DNA of 19,001 nt. Origin: DASSUW01 sp035717845 (lineage in GTDB: Bacteria; Actinomycetota; Thermoleophilia; Solirubrobacterales; Solirubrobacteraceae). Location of the stretch: NCBI GenBank assembly GCA_035717845.1, contig DASTIC010000142.1:1-19001 (forward strand), read 5' to 3'. Positions 1-7,850 of the stretch are shown here, in pieces. Made by a program: the position numbers and the translations under genes. Every line of letters starts with the position of its first letter. The stretch's first letter is position 1. The notes under the pieces are model-generated. The model saw nothing but the letters and a program-made list of their open reading frames with translations, had not been told where the DNA came from and ran no database searches.

Positions 1-1
1 C

Positions 2-712
2 CCGGTCAAGGGCGGCAGCGAGGCCGCCCCGTACTCGATCGACGACAACCTGTGGGGCCGCTCGTCCGAGGGCAAGTGGATCGAGGACCTCTCGCACGCG
101 CCGGACGACGACGTCTTCCAGCTCGTCACCCGCCCGGAGGAAGCGCCGGACGAGCCGGAGGTCGTGGAGGTGGAGTTCGAGGCCGGCGTGCCGGTGGCGC
201 TGAACGGCGCGCGGATGGGCCTCGTGGAGCTGATCGAGGCGACCGCCGAGCTCGGGATCCGGCACGGCGTCGGCATCGTCGACCACATCGAGGACCGGAT
301 CGTGGGGCTCAAGGTGCGCGACATCTACGAGGTGCCGGCGGCGGCGATCCTGCTCAAGGCCCACCGCGAGCTCGAGCGCCTGACGAGCACGATCCACCAG
401 AACCAGTTCAAGCCGCGGCTCGACCAGCAGTGGGCGTACCTCGTCTACGCGGGCCTGTGGTGGGAACCGCTGCGGACGGACCTCGAGGCCTACATCCGCC
501 ACGTGAACGAGCGGGTGACGGGGACGATCGGGATCAAGCTCTACAAGGGCTCCGCGCGGGTCGTCACGCGCGAGAGCGCGAACGCGGTGTACGACGCGCA
601 GCTCGCGACCTTCGCCGAGTCCGGCGGATTGTTCTCCCAGCAGGCGTCGCCCGGGTTCATAGAGATCTGGTCTCTGCAATCCCGGATGGCACATCGCGTC
701 CGGAACGGGTAG
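2..712 (+). CDS. argG: Argininosuccinate synthase, C-terminal part (5' end outside the window)
   Basis: This open frame enters from the left edge and runs 236 codons to a TAG stop. ArgG joins citrulline and aspartate using ATP in the cytoplasm, the penultimate step of arginine synthesis. The visible part begins with YSIDDNLWGR, a hallmark of the family's synthetase domain. It continues through a GVPVALNG segment, the GIVDHIEDRIVGLKVRDIYE stretch and the C-terminal helices, ending near SPGFIEIWSL, where the family normally stops. About 160 N-terminal residues, including the ATP-binding P-loop, must lie upstream, since the family is about 400 residues long. No frameshift is seen. A small ORF follows after 9 bp. 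The rest of an arginine operon, if there is one, would be upstream; argH does not follow. Confidence 0.95.
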   Translation, partial: PVKGGSEAAPYSIDDNLWGRSSEGKWIEDLSHAPDDDVFQLVTRPEEAPDEPEVVEVEFEAGVPVALNGARMGLVELIEATAELGIRHGVGIVDHIEDRIVGLKVRDIYEVPAAAILLKAHRELERLTSTIHQNQFKPRLDQQWAYLVYAGLWWEPLRTDLEAYIRHVNERVTGTIGIKLYKGSARVVTRESANAVYDAQLATFAESGGLFSQQASPGFIEIWSLQSRMAHRVRNG

Positions 713-721
713 AACCTACGC

Positions 722-886
722 ATGCTCTACAAGCTCCTCGGCATGGCCGTCTGGAAGGGCGGGAAGTTCGCGCTCCGCCGCCGCTACGGGTCGACCTACG
801 TTCCCAAGCCGTTGCTGGCGGGCGCCGTGCTCGCCGTCGCCGGCGGCGTGGCGCTGGTCGTGCTCCGTCACGGTTCGGACGACTAA
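722..886 (+). CDS. Small single-span membrane protein (54 aa), unknown function
   Basis: An ATG ORF of 54 codons starts 9 bp after the argG stop. It has a basic N-terminal half (WKGGKFALRRRYG, residues 11-23), then one clear hydrophobic segment at about residues 31-48 (PLLAGAVLAVAGGVALVVL), then a short charged tail, HGSDD. This looks like a small tail-anchored or single-pass inner-membrane protein. There is no Shine-Dalgarno sequence. TAGAAC at 710-715 ends exactly 6 nt before the ATG and could be a -10 element giving a leaderless mRNA, or the gene may be read through from argG. I do not recognise the family and assign no function. The clean amphipathic-basic plus hydrophobic layout and the tight spacing argue that it is real. 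Confidence 0.6.
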   Translation: MLYKLLGMAVWKGGKFALRRRYGSTYVPKPLLAGAVLAVAGGVALVVLRHGSDD

Positions 887-924
887 GGCCCTTTCGCCGC
901 CCATTCTGGAAGGATTGGCGGGCT

Positions 925-3495
925 GTGGCCGAGTCGTCCGCCATCCCCGCGCTGCCCGGGCTCGCGCTCGAGACGGTCGAGTGGCTGCCGTCGGGGACGG
1001 ACAGCGGGCTCGTCCGGGTTCGCGGTCGCTGGTCGGAGGAGGCCGCCGCGCGTGAGGACGAGCTGCCCGTCCTCGTCCTGCGGGCGGCGGGCGGCGAGCA
1101 TCGCTTCGAGTCCCTGCCCGACGCCCGCTTCTCGCGCGACCCGGACTGCTGGCGCGGCACCTACCTCGTCGCCGCCGACGTGGTGGCGACCGACCCCGAG
1201 GCGATGTGGGTCGAGTGGCCGAGCGGCGCCCGCGCCGGCCTCCCGCCCCTGAGCCGCGGCCCGGAGCCCCCGCGCGTGCCGGCCGCGCCCGAGCGCCCGG
1301 AGGAGCCCGACGAGCCGGGCGGCCAGGTGATCGACCACGCCGTCCTCGCGGAGCGCCGGGCACGGCGCGCCGAGGCCGCCGAGGAGGCAGCGGCGCGCGC
1401 GGCCGCCGACGCGCGGAAGGCGGTTGAGGTGCTCGAGCTGCGCTCGGCCGAGCTCGAGCGCCGGCTCGAGGAGGCGACCGCCGAGCGCGACGCCCTCGCC
1501 GGACGGGACACCGACGCTGCCCGCGGCGACGCCCTGACCGCCGCGCTGGCCGCGGCCGCCGAGGTCCGCGCCCGCGCGCGTGAGTGGCAGCTCCGCCTGC
1601 GCACAAGCGAGATCGTCCATGCCGGTGACGCCGTCCGCCTCGCGGTCCTCGAGTCCGAGCGCCGGGCAGCGGACGCCGCCGCCGAAGCCCGGATCAGCGG
1701 CCTCGCCGCCGACCTCGGGGCCGCCCGCCAGGAGGCCGCCGGACTCCGCGACGAGATCGAGGGCGAGCGCGCGGCCGCGCAGGAGCGCGTCGAGGCCGCC
1801 GAGGCGCGAGCCCAGGGCGAGAGCGTCGCCCGCGCGACGCTCGAGGACGAGCTCGACCGCGCCCGGGCGGCCGCCGCCGAGGCCGCCGAGCTGCGCGGGC
1901 GCCTCGAGCACGCCCAGGGCGCCACGGGGGACCTGCACGAGCGCCTTCAGGAGGGGCAGGCCGAGCGGGCGGCGCTCCGCGACCAGCTCGAGGCCCTGGC
2001 CGCCGAGGTCGCGCGCCTGCGGCACGAAGGCGACGCGGCACGAGCCGACGGCGAGCGCCTGCGGCAGGAACGCGACGCCGCTCGCGGCGAGGCGGATCGC
2101 CTGCGCGAGGAGGCGGCCGGGTTCCGCGCCGATCTCGAACGCGAGCGCGAGCAGGCGGCGCAGACGCTCGAGGCGCGGATCGCCGAGGTCGAGCAGCGCG
2201 CTCGCGCGAGCGACCTCGAGCGGCTGGCCCGCGAGCAGGCCGAGGCGGCGAGCGCGCGGGAGCCGTCGGACGCCGGCGGCCTCGTGGCGGACCTCGACGC
2301 CGCCGCCGAGGCGCTGCGCCGCCGCGTGCCGGAGCCCGAGCCTGCGGACGAACGCGCCGAGCCCGCGGCCCCGGACGCCGAGCCCGCCTCCGAGTGGGAC
2401 GCGAAGGACGAGCCGCGGCGCGACCCGGTGGCCCCGGGGGTCGAGCCGGTGCGCGCCGCCGACGCCGACGCCCAGGGCAGCCGCGCCTGGCAGCCGCCGG
2501 GCGTGGAGCCGGAAGCGCACGAGGACGAGGAGGACGGCGAGCCGCCCGCCCCGGACGCCGAGCCCGCCGTCGAGTGGGCCATGCCCGGCCGGGGCCCCGA
2601 CGCGCCGGCGCCCTTCGCGGCCGCGCCCGCCGTCGAGCCCGTCCCGGAGCCGGCGCCCGCCGCCGAGGCGGTGCCCGCGACGCCCGCTCCCGAGCCGGCG
2701 CCGGCCGGCCCGCGGATCGTGCCGGCCTCGAAGCCTCCGGCCCGGGGGCTGATGCTCGGGAGCTCGCGACGCGAGTACCCGCTGCTGCGCGGGGCGCTGG
2801 TGAAGCTGGCGCACGACGACCCGGCGCTCGCCGGCCGGGTGCTGGCCGCGCTGCTGCCGGCTCAGGGTCTCGCGGTCCAGGGCCCGCTGTCCTATGACGT
2901 GAGCATCGGCGGCACCGGGACGTACTCGGTCTCGGTCACCTCCGGCCGCACGTTCGTGCGTGCGATCGAGGAGCCGCGCTCACGCGGGGACGCGGAGTTC
3001 CACCTGCAGGCGGCGCCGCTCGTGCTCGCGGAGCTGCTGGCCGGCGTCGACCACCGCATCGGGCGCTTCTTCGGTCCCGCCCGGATCCGCGGCCGCAAGC
3101 GCCACGCCAAGGCCCTCAAGACGCTTCCCTCGTGCACGGTCGCGCTCGCCGAGGCGGCCCGCGCCGGCGCCCAGCTCGAGCCCGAGCTCGTGTACCGGAC
3201 GCTGGCGTACGCCGTGCATCCGTCCTGGACCCGCGGGCACAGGTTCACGATCGCCCAGGCGATCGAGGGCGATCGGTTCGAGACCTGGTACCTCACGGCC
3301 GAGGACGGCGCCGGCCTCTCGGTCGCACCGACTGCGCGTGGCCATACGCCCGACGCGACGGTCTCGATGTCCCGCACCGTGTTCGACCGGCTGCTCCGCG
3401 GCGAGCCCATCCAGACCGGAGAGCGGCCGGTCGTCCGCGGCAACCGCGAGGCCGTCGCCCACATGACGGCCTGGACCCGCCGCGTTCAGAGCTGA
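925..3495 (+). CDS. Large coiled-coil protein with tandem SCP2-like C-terminal domains, unknown function
   Basis: This 856-residue protein starts at GTG 925, preceded by GGAAGGA at 908-914. The same frame stays open further upstream, but only as a shadow of argG. Residues 1-115 form a small globular domain (GLVRVRGRW, then LPVLVLRAAGGEHRF, then WVEWPSGARAGLPPL) that I do not recognise. A Pro/Glu linker follows, then a long Ala/Glu/Arg heptad-rich coiled coil at about 134-448. Residues 449-607 are an acidic Pro/Ala linker. The C-terminal 240 residues look like two SCP2-type sterol-carrier folds in tandem (about 658-735 and 774-856), each ending in the fold's LLxG...(V/I)RG pattern. The SCP2 assignment is inferred from pattern, without a search. 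There is no signal peptide or membrane span. Its stop overlaps the convergent GntR gene by 10 bp. Confidence 0.8.
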   Translation: MAESSAIPALPGLALETVEWLPSGTDSGLVRVRGRWSEEAAAREDELPVLVLRAAGGEHRFESLPDARFSRDPDCWRGTYLVAADVVATDPEAMWVEWPSGARAGLPPLSRGPEPPRVPAAPERPEEPDEPGGQVIDHAVLAERRARRAEAAEEAAARAAADARKAVEVLELRSAELERRLEEATAERDALAGRDTDAARGDALTAALAAAAEVRARAREWQLRLRTSEIVHAGDAVRLAVLESERRAADAAAEARISGLAADLGAARQEAAGLRDEIEGERAAAQERVEAAEARAQGESVARATLEDELDRARAAAAEAAELRGRLEHAQGATGDLHERLQEGQAERAALRDQLEALAAEVARLRHEGDAARADGERLRQERDAARGEADRLREEAAGFRADLEREREQAAQTLEARIAEVEQRARASDLERLAREQAEAASAREPSDAGGLVADLDAAAEALRRRVPEPEPADERAEPAAPDAEPASEWDAKDEPRRDPVAPGVEPVRAADADAQGSRAWQPPGVEPEAHEDEEDGEPPAPDAEPAVEWAMPGRGPDAPAPFAAAPAVEPVPEPAPAAEAVPATPAPEPAPAGPRIVPASKPPARGLMLGSSRREYPLLRGALVKLAHDDPALAGRVLAALLPAQGLAVQGPLSYDVSIGGTGTYSVSVTSGRTFVRAIEEPRSRGDAEFHLQAAPLVLAELLAGVDHRIGRFFGPARIRGRKRHAKALKTLPSCTVALAEAARAGAQLEPELVYRTLAYAVHPSWTRGHRFTIAQAIEGDRFETWYLTAEDGAGLSVAPTARGHTPDATVSMSRTVFDRLLRGEPIQTGERPVVRGNREAVAHMTAWTRRVQS
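2368..2568 (+). repeat. Internal 180-bp-spaced repeat in the linker of the coiled-coil protein
   Basis: A 21-nt exact repeat occurs at 2368-2388 and again at 2548-2568, exactly 180 bp (60 codons) apart. Each copy encodes APDAEPA and is followed two bases later by CGAGTGGG. Both copies are in the same frame and lie in the acidic Pro/Ala linker, so the linker may have grown by internal duplication. The intervening sequence is only loosely similar. Confidence 0.6.
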
Positions 3496-4148
3496 GACTC
3501 GACGATCCCGGCGCGGGCGAGCGCCTCGCCGCGGACGAGATGGTCCTCGTGCGCCGCGGTCGACTTCTCGATGTCGCCGGCGGCGAAGATCGAGACGAGG
3601 TGCTGATGGTCGGCGACCAGGGCCGGCAGGTCGTCGGCCGAGCGGTCGGCCACCGGGAGCACCAGGCGCAGCTCCATCAGCGCGGCGCGAGCCGCCCGCG
3701 TCACCCGGCTCGAGCCCGCGGCGGCCGCGAGCGCCAGATGGAATGCCGTATCGGCCTCCACCAGCGCCCGGTGGTCGCCGGCCACCGACGCCTCGCCCAT
3801 GCGCTCGACGGCCGCCTGGAGCCAGGTGACGTCGACCGGCCGCGCAGCGAGCATCGCCTCGAGCCCCGCGCGCTCGAACACGCGCCGAGCCGCGTAGATG
3901 TCACGCAGCTCCGCCCGCGTGATCGGCGTGACCTCCAGCCCGCGGTGCAGCGAGTGCACCACGAGCCCGTCGCGCTCGAGCTCGGCCAGGGCCGCGCGGA
4001 CCGCCCCCACCGGAGCGCCGGTCGCCTCGACGAGGTCGTCGTCGCCGAGCTGCGTCCCGGGCGCCATCGCCCCCGACAGCAGATGGTCGCGCATGTCGTC
4101 GGCGATCAGGCTCGCCACGGTCGTCCGCTGGATCGGGAGGACGCTCAT
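3486..4148 (-). CDS. GntR family transcriptional regulator, FadR/FCD subfamily
   Basis: A 220-residue protein starting MSVLPIQ. Residues 8-75 form the winged helix (LIADDMRDHLLSGAMAPGTQL, then an ALAELERDGLVV recognition region). Residues 80-215 form the all-helical FCD effector domain. The expected FCD metal ligands can be read as Asp133 and His137 (D-x3-H), His181 (DHQHL) and His203 (HEDHL). Family members usually sense small carboxylic acids and repress metabolic operons, but the ligand here cannot be predicted. It is divergent from dnaE across 141 bp, and no catabolic operon adjoins it, so its targets are probably itself and distant genes. Length is normal for the subfamily. Its 3' end overlaps the coiled-coil gene by 10 bp. 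Confidence 0.9.
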   Translation of the reverse strand: MSVLPIQRTTVASLIADDMRDHLLSGAMAPGTQLGDDDLVEATGAPVGAVRAALAELERDGLVVHSLHRGLEVTPITRAELRDIYAARRVFERAGLEAMLAARPVDVTWLQAAVERMGEASVAGDHRALVEADTAFHLALAAAAGSSRVTRAARAALMELRLVLPVADRSADDLPALVADHQHLVSIFAAGDIEKSTAAHEDHLVRGEALARAGIVESQL

Positions 4149-4156
4149 GCCGAGCG

Positions 4157-4186
4157 ACCGTAATCCCGGGCTCGAAGCCCCGTCAA
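4157..4186 (-). promoter_or_regulatory. Probable promoter of the GntR gene
   Basis: On the minus strand, TTGACG (4186-4181) and TACGGT (4162-4157) are separated by 18 bp. The -10 ends 8 nt before the ATG and no Shine-Dalgarno sequence intervenes, so the mRNA may be leaderless. The spacer holds a GGGCT-N3-AGCCC inverted repeat (4168-4180). Confidence 0.5.
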
Positions 4187-4202
4187 GGTTGCAACCGCAA
4201 CC
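4187..4202. promoter_or_regulatory. Candidate operator: palindrome abutting the GntR -35 element
   Basis: GGTTGCAACC (4187-4196) is a perfect 10-bp palindrome immediately upstream of the GntR -35. It is followed directly by a further GCAACC half-site (4197-4202). Its position suggests an autoregulatory operator for the GntR protein. That is inference from placement, and the sequence does not match the classical FadR consensus closely. Confidence 0.35.
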
Positions 4203-4274
4203 GACGTACAGGCGGTCAGGCCGCGGACCCCCCAACGAGCGGACTCGGTCATGGGCGACGTCCGATGCGCCGCC

Positions 4275-4280
4275 TAGTCT
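4275..4280 (+). promoter_or_regulatory. Possible -10 element of dnaE
   Basis: TAGTCT ends 9 nt before the GTG start of dnaE, and no Shine-Dalgarno sequence is present between them. No convincing -35 is seen at the usual distance. The arrangement would fit a leaderless or nearly leaderless transcript. Confidence 0.35.
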
Positions 4281-4289
4281 TCTCGACCC

Positions 4290-7200
4290 GTGACGGCTCC
4301 CGGCTGCGCCCATCTCCACGTCCACTCCGAGTACTCGCTGCTCGACGGCGCGTGCCGGATCGACGAGCTGGCCGAGCGCGCCGCGAGCTTCGGCCAGCCC
4401 GCTCTCGGCCTCACCGACCACGGCGTCATGAACGGCGCCGTGGAGCTCTACAAGGCGACGAGGAAGCACGGCATCAAGCCGATCGTCGGGCTCGAGGCCT
4501 ACTACGTCGACGACCGGCGCGCCCGCGAGGGAAAGATCGAGCGCAACCACCTGACGCTGCTGGCGGAGACGGGGGAGGGCCTGCGCAACCTCGTCAAGCT
4601 CTCGAGCGCCGGCTTCCTCGAGGGCCTGTACCGCGGCAAGCCGGGCGTCGACCTCGAGCTGCTCGAACGCCATTCGCAGGGCGTCATCTGCCTCACCGGA
4701 TGCCTGGCGGCGCGCACCAGCCAGCGGATCCTCCAGGGCAAGCCGAAGCAGGCCCGCGCCCACCTGGACGAGCTGGTTCAGGCGTTCGGGCCCGAGCAGG
4801 TCTACTTCGAGGTCCAGCGCAACGGCCTCGCCGAGCAGGAGCAGGTCAACGAGGCGATCCGCGGCTTCGCGGCCGAGATGGGCCGGCCGCTCGTGGCGAC
4901 GGCCGACGTCCACTACCTCCGCAAGGAGGACTTCCACCACCACGCGGCGCTCCTGTGCGTGCAGACGAAGTCGACGCTTGCGCAGCCGAAGATGTCGTTC
5001 GAGACGAACGAATTCTTCCTCAAGTCCCCGGAGGAGATGGCGGCCTCGTTCGCCGACATGCCGGAAGCGCTCGCGTCGAGCCTCGAGATCGCCGAGCGCT
5101 GCGGCGTGGAGATCGAGCTCGGCAAGCAGCTCATCCCGCGCTTCGACTGCCCGGACGGCAAGGACGAGATGAGCTACCTGCGCGAGCTCGTGCTCGAGGG
5201 GCTGCGCCACCGCTACGGCGACCCGCCGCCCGCCGAGGCGCTCGAGCGGATGGAGATGGAGCTCGGGGTCATCGACCGGATGGGCTTCAACGCCTACTTC
5301 CTGATCGTGTGGGATTTCGTGCGCTACGCGAAGGAGAACGGCATCGCGGTCGGCCCCGGCCGTGGCAGCGCCGCCGGCAGCCTCGTCGCCTACTGCCTCC
5401 AGATCACGGACGTCGACCCGCTCCGCTACGACCTCCTGTTCGAGCGTTTCCTCAACGCCGAGCGCGTCTCGATGCCGGACATCGACATCGACTTCTCGGT
5501 GCGCGGGCGCGAGCGCGTGATCCGCTACGTGACCGCCAAGTACGGCACCGACCGCGTGGCGCAGATCATCACCTTCGGCAAGATGTTCCCCCGCGCGGCG
5601 ACGAGGGACGCTGCCCGTGTCCTCGGGCACGACTACGGGGCGGGGGACAGGCTGGCCAAGCTCATCCCCGACCCGATCATGGGCCGCCCGCCGAGCTTCG
5701 AGGACTGCCTGGCGCCCGGCACCGAGCTGTCGGCCGAGGTCGCGCGGGATCCCACGGCGAAGCAGATCGTCGACGTGGCGAAGGGCCTCGAGGGCATCGT
5801 CCGCAACGCCTCGATCCACGCCGCCGCCGTGGTGATCTCCGACCGGCCGCTGACCGACATCGTGCCGCTCCAGCTCGCCGACGCGGGCACGACCGAGGAT
5901 GGCCAGAAGGCCTACCGCACCGTCACGCAGTACTCGATGAAGCCGATCGAGGAGATCGGCCTGCTCAAGATGGACTTCCTCGGCCTGCGCAACCTCGACG
6001 TGATCGAGGACACGCTGTCGATCATCGAGCGCTCGGCGGGCGAGCGGCTGGACATGACCGCGCTCCCGCTCGACGACGAGAAGACCTACGAGATGATGGC
6101 CCGGGGCGACTCGGTGGGGGTCTTCCAGTTCGAGTCCGAGGGCATGCGCGAGGCGCTGAAGAAGGTCCAGCCGACCGAGTTCGAGGACCTCGTGGCCCTC
6201 AACGCGCTCTACCGCCCGGGCGCCATGGACCAGATCCCCACGTACGCGCGCGGGAAGCGCAACCCGGAGACGATCACGTACATCGACGACCGCCTGCGCC
6301 CGATCACGGAGCCGACCAAGGGCGTGATCCTCTACCAGGAGCAGTCGATGCAGATCGCCAAGTCGATCGCCGGCTTCTCGGGCCCGAAGGCGGACGACCT
6401 GCGCAAGGCGATCGGCAAGAAGAACCGCGAGGCGATGGCCAAGCTCAAGCCCGAGTTCGTCGAGGGCTGCCGCGCGTCGGGCACCGCGGAGGACGTGATC
6501 GAGGCGCTGTGGACGGTCAACGAGCGGTCGGCCGACTACTCGTTCAACCGCTCGCATGCCGCGTGCTACGGGCTGATCGCCTACCGCACGGCGTGGCTGA
6601 AGGCGAACTACCCGGCCGAGTACATGGCCGCGCTGATCTCGTCGGTGATGGACACGAAGGACAAGGTGCCGTTCTTCGTCGCCCAGACGGAGAGCATGGG
6701 CATCGAGATCCTGCCGCCCGACGTCAACGAGTCGGACCACGAGTTCATGGTCGTGGACGGCAACATCCGCTTCGGGCTCGACGCCGTGAAGGGCGTCGGC
6801 TACGCCGCCGTGGAGGCGATCAAGCGCGCGCGGGAAGACCAGCGAAGCGGCGACGAGGCCGCAGGCCGAAGCAGACGGCCGTTCACCAGCCTGTGGGACT
6901 TCTGCGAGCGCGTCGACTGCCGCGCGGTGAACAAGAAGGCGATCGAGGCGCTGATCAAGTGCGGCGCCTTCGGCTCCACCGGCGCGACGCGGCGTGGGAT
7001 GCTCGACGTGCTGGAGTCGGCGCAGGCGGCGGGCCAGAAGACGCAGCTCGACGCGCAGATCGGCCAGGGCTCGATCTTCGACCTCGGCGGCTTCGGCGAC
7101 GCTGCCCCCAGCACCTTCACCCCCGCCCACCCGCCGATCCCCAGCCACGAATACGAGCGCCCCGAGTTGCTCGCTCTCGAGAAGGAGTCGGTCGGCGTCT

Positions 7201-7850
7201 TCATCACCGAGCACCCGCTCAAGCGGGTCCGCGAGGCGCTGCGGATGAAGGCCGACTGCGGCTGCGCCCAGCTCCCCGAGCAGCGCGACGGCGATTGGGT
7301 GAAGGTCGGCGGGATGATCACGGAGTCCAAGAAGATCCGCACCCGCACCGGCACGCCGATGATGTTCGCCACGCTCGACGACCTCGACGGCAGTGTGGAG
7401 ATCGTGGTCTTCGAGAAGACGCTCGAGGCGGTCCAGCAGGTGATCGCGGCCGACGAGATCGTGCTCGTCCGCGGCCGGGTCGACCACAAGGAGGCCGGCA
7501 AGAGCTGCATCATCGTTCAGGACGCCGAGCGGTTCGACCCCTCCGACGCGGAGATCGAGAAGGCCAAGGAGCAGGTCGCCCGCCTGGCCGCGACGATGGT
7601 GCCCGAGCCGGTGCGCCGGCGCGTGAACGCCGCCCGGCTCCCGGCCGCCGTGATCGACGACCTGCGCGACCTCTTCGCCCGCTATCCCGGCGACGCCGAG
7701 TTCGTACTGGAGGTCGACACCCGCACCGGCATCCGCTGCCTGCGGTTCGGCGACGGCTACAAGGTCGCCGGGCGCAACGCCGCCCTCACCGCGGAGCTCG
7801 ACCGCGTGCTCGGGCCGGCGCTGGCGCCGGCGGAGCCCGCGGCCGCCTAG
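4290..7850 (+). CDS. dnaE: DNA polymerase III subunit alpha (DnaE1 type)
   Basis: This is the replicative polymerase, 1186 residues, starting at GTG. That start puts the HLHVHSEYSLLDG motif at residues 8-20, as in the family. The N-terminal PHP domain keeps what I read as the full metal site: His10, His12, Asp19, His44, Glu69, His87, Cys138, Asp206 and His208. It is therefore probably an active proofreading exonuclease, as shown for mycobacterial DnaE1. The polymerase core shows GPGRGSAAGS (355-364), PDIDIDF (396-402) and KMDFLGL (Asp562). QGSIFDL at 926-932 fits an internal beta-clamp binding motif. An OB fold lies at about 1003-1085. Residues 849-863 look like a small insertion with unusual codons. 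The gene ends in a CTAG shared with the convergent endonuclease IV stop. Confidence 0.97.
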   Translation: MTAPGCAHLHVHSEYSLLDGACRIDELAERAASFGQPALGLTDHGVMNGAVELYKATRKHGIKPIVGLEAYYVDDRRAREGKIERNHLTLLAETGEGLRNLVKLSSAGFLEGLYRGKPGVDLELLERHSQGVICLTGCLAARTSQRILQGKPKQARAHLDELVQAFGPEQVYFEVQRNGLAEQEQVNEAIRGFAAEMGRPLVATADVHYLRKEDFHHHAALLCVQTKSTLAQPKMSFETNEFFLKSPEEMAASFADMPEALASSLEIAERCGVEIELGKQLIPRFDCPDGKDEMSYLRELVLEGLRHRYGDPPPAEALERMEMELGVIDRMGFNAYFLIVWDFVRYAKENGIAVGPGRGSAAGSLVAYCLQITDVDPLRYDLLFERFLNAERVSMPDIDIDFSVRGRERVIRYVTAKYGTDRVAQIITFGKMFPRAATRDAARVLGHDYGAGDRLAKLIPDPIMGRPPSFEDCLAPGTELSAEVARDPTAKQIVDVAKGLEGIVRNASIHAAAVVISDRPLTDIVPLQLADAGTTEDGQKAYRTVTQYSMKPIEEIGLLKMDFLGLRNLDVIEDTLSIIERSAGERLDMTALPLDDEKTYEMMARGDSVGVFQFESEGMREALKKVQPTEFEDLVALNALYRPGAMDQIPTYARGKRNPETITYIDDRLRPITEPTKGVILYQEQSMQIAKSIAGFSGPKADDLRKAIGKKNREAMAKLKPEFVEGCRASGTAEDVIEALWTVNERSADYSFNRSHAACYGLIAYRTAWLKANYPAEYMAALISSVMDTKDKVPFFVAQTESMGIEILPPDVNESDHEFMVVDGNIRFGLDAVKGVGYAAVEAIKRAREDQRSGDEAAGRSRRPFTSLWDFCERVDCRAVNKKAIEALIKCGAFGSTGATRRGMLDVLESAQAAGQKTQLDAQIGQGSIFDLGGFGDAAPSTFTPAHPPIPSHEYERPELLALEKESVGVFITEHPLKRVREALRMKADCGCAQLPEQRDGDWVKVGGMITESKKIRTRTGTPMMFATLDDLDGSVEIVVFEKTLEAVQQVIAADEIVLVRGRVDHKEAGKSCIIVQDAERFDPSDAEIEKAKEQVARLAATMVPEPVRRRVNAARLPAAVIDDLRDLFARYPGDAEFVLEVDTRTGIRCLRFGDGYKVAGRNAALTAELDRVLGPALAPAEPAAA
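6834..6878 (+). repeat. Short in-frame insertion with aberrant codons inside dnaE
   Basis: Fifteen codons (residues 849-863) lie between AIKRAR and PFTSLWDF, which are normally close together in DnaE. The stretch uses GAA, CGA twice, GCA and AGA, codons that are scarce in the flanking gene. It contains a repeated CGAAGC (6843-6848 and 6867-6872) and a GGCC-GCA-GGCC hairpin core (6857-6867). It resembles a small palindromic repeat that has become coding. I did not find another copy in this window. Confidence 0.4.

Noticed and set aside
52..924. Upstream extension of the coiled-coil protein frame
   Set aside because: It overlaps argG and the small membrane ORF in another frame and is Arg/Gly-rich nonsense. 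GTG 925 with GGAAGGA upstream is the supported start.
883..2814. A 643-codon minus-strand frame opposite the coiled-coil gene
   Set aside because: Repetitive Arg/Gly/Leu composition and no start context; it mirrors the Ala/Glu/Arg coiled coil of the plus strand.
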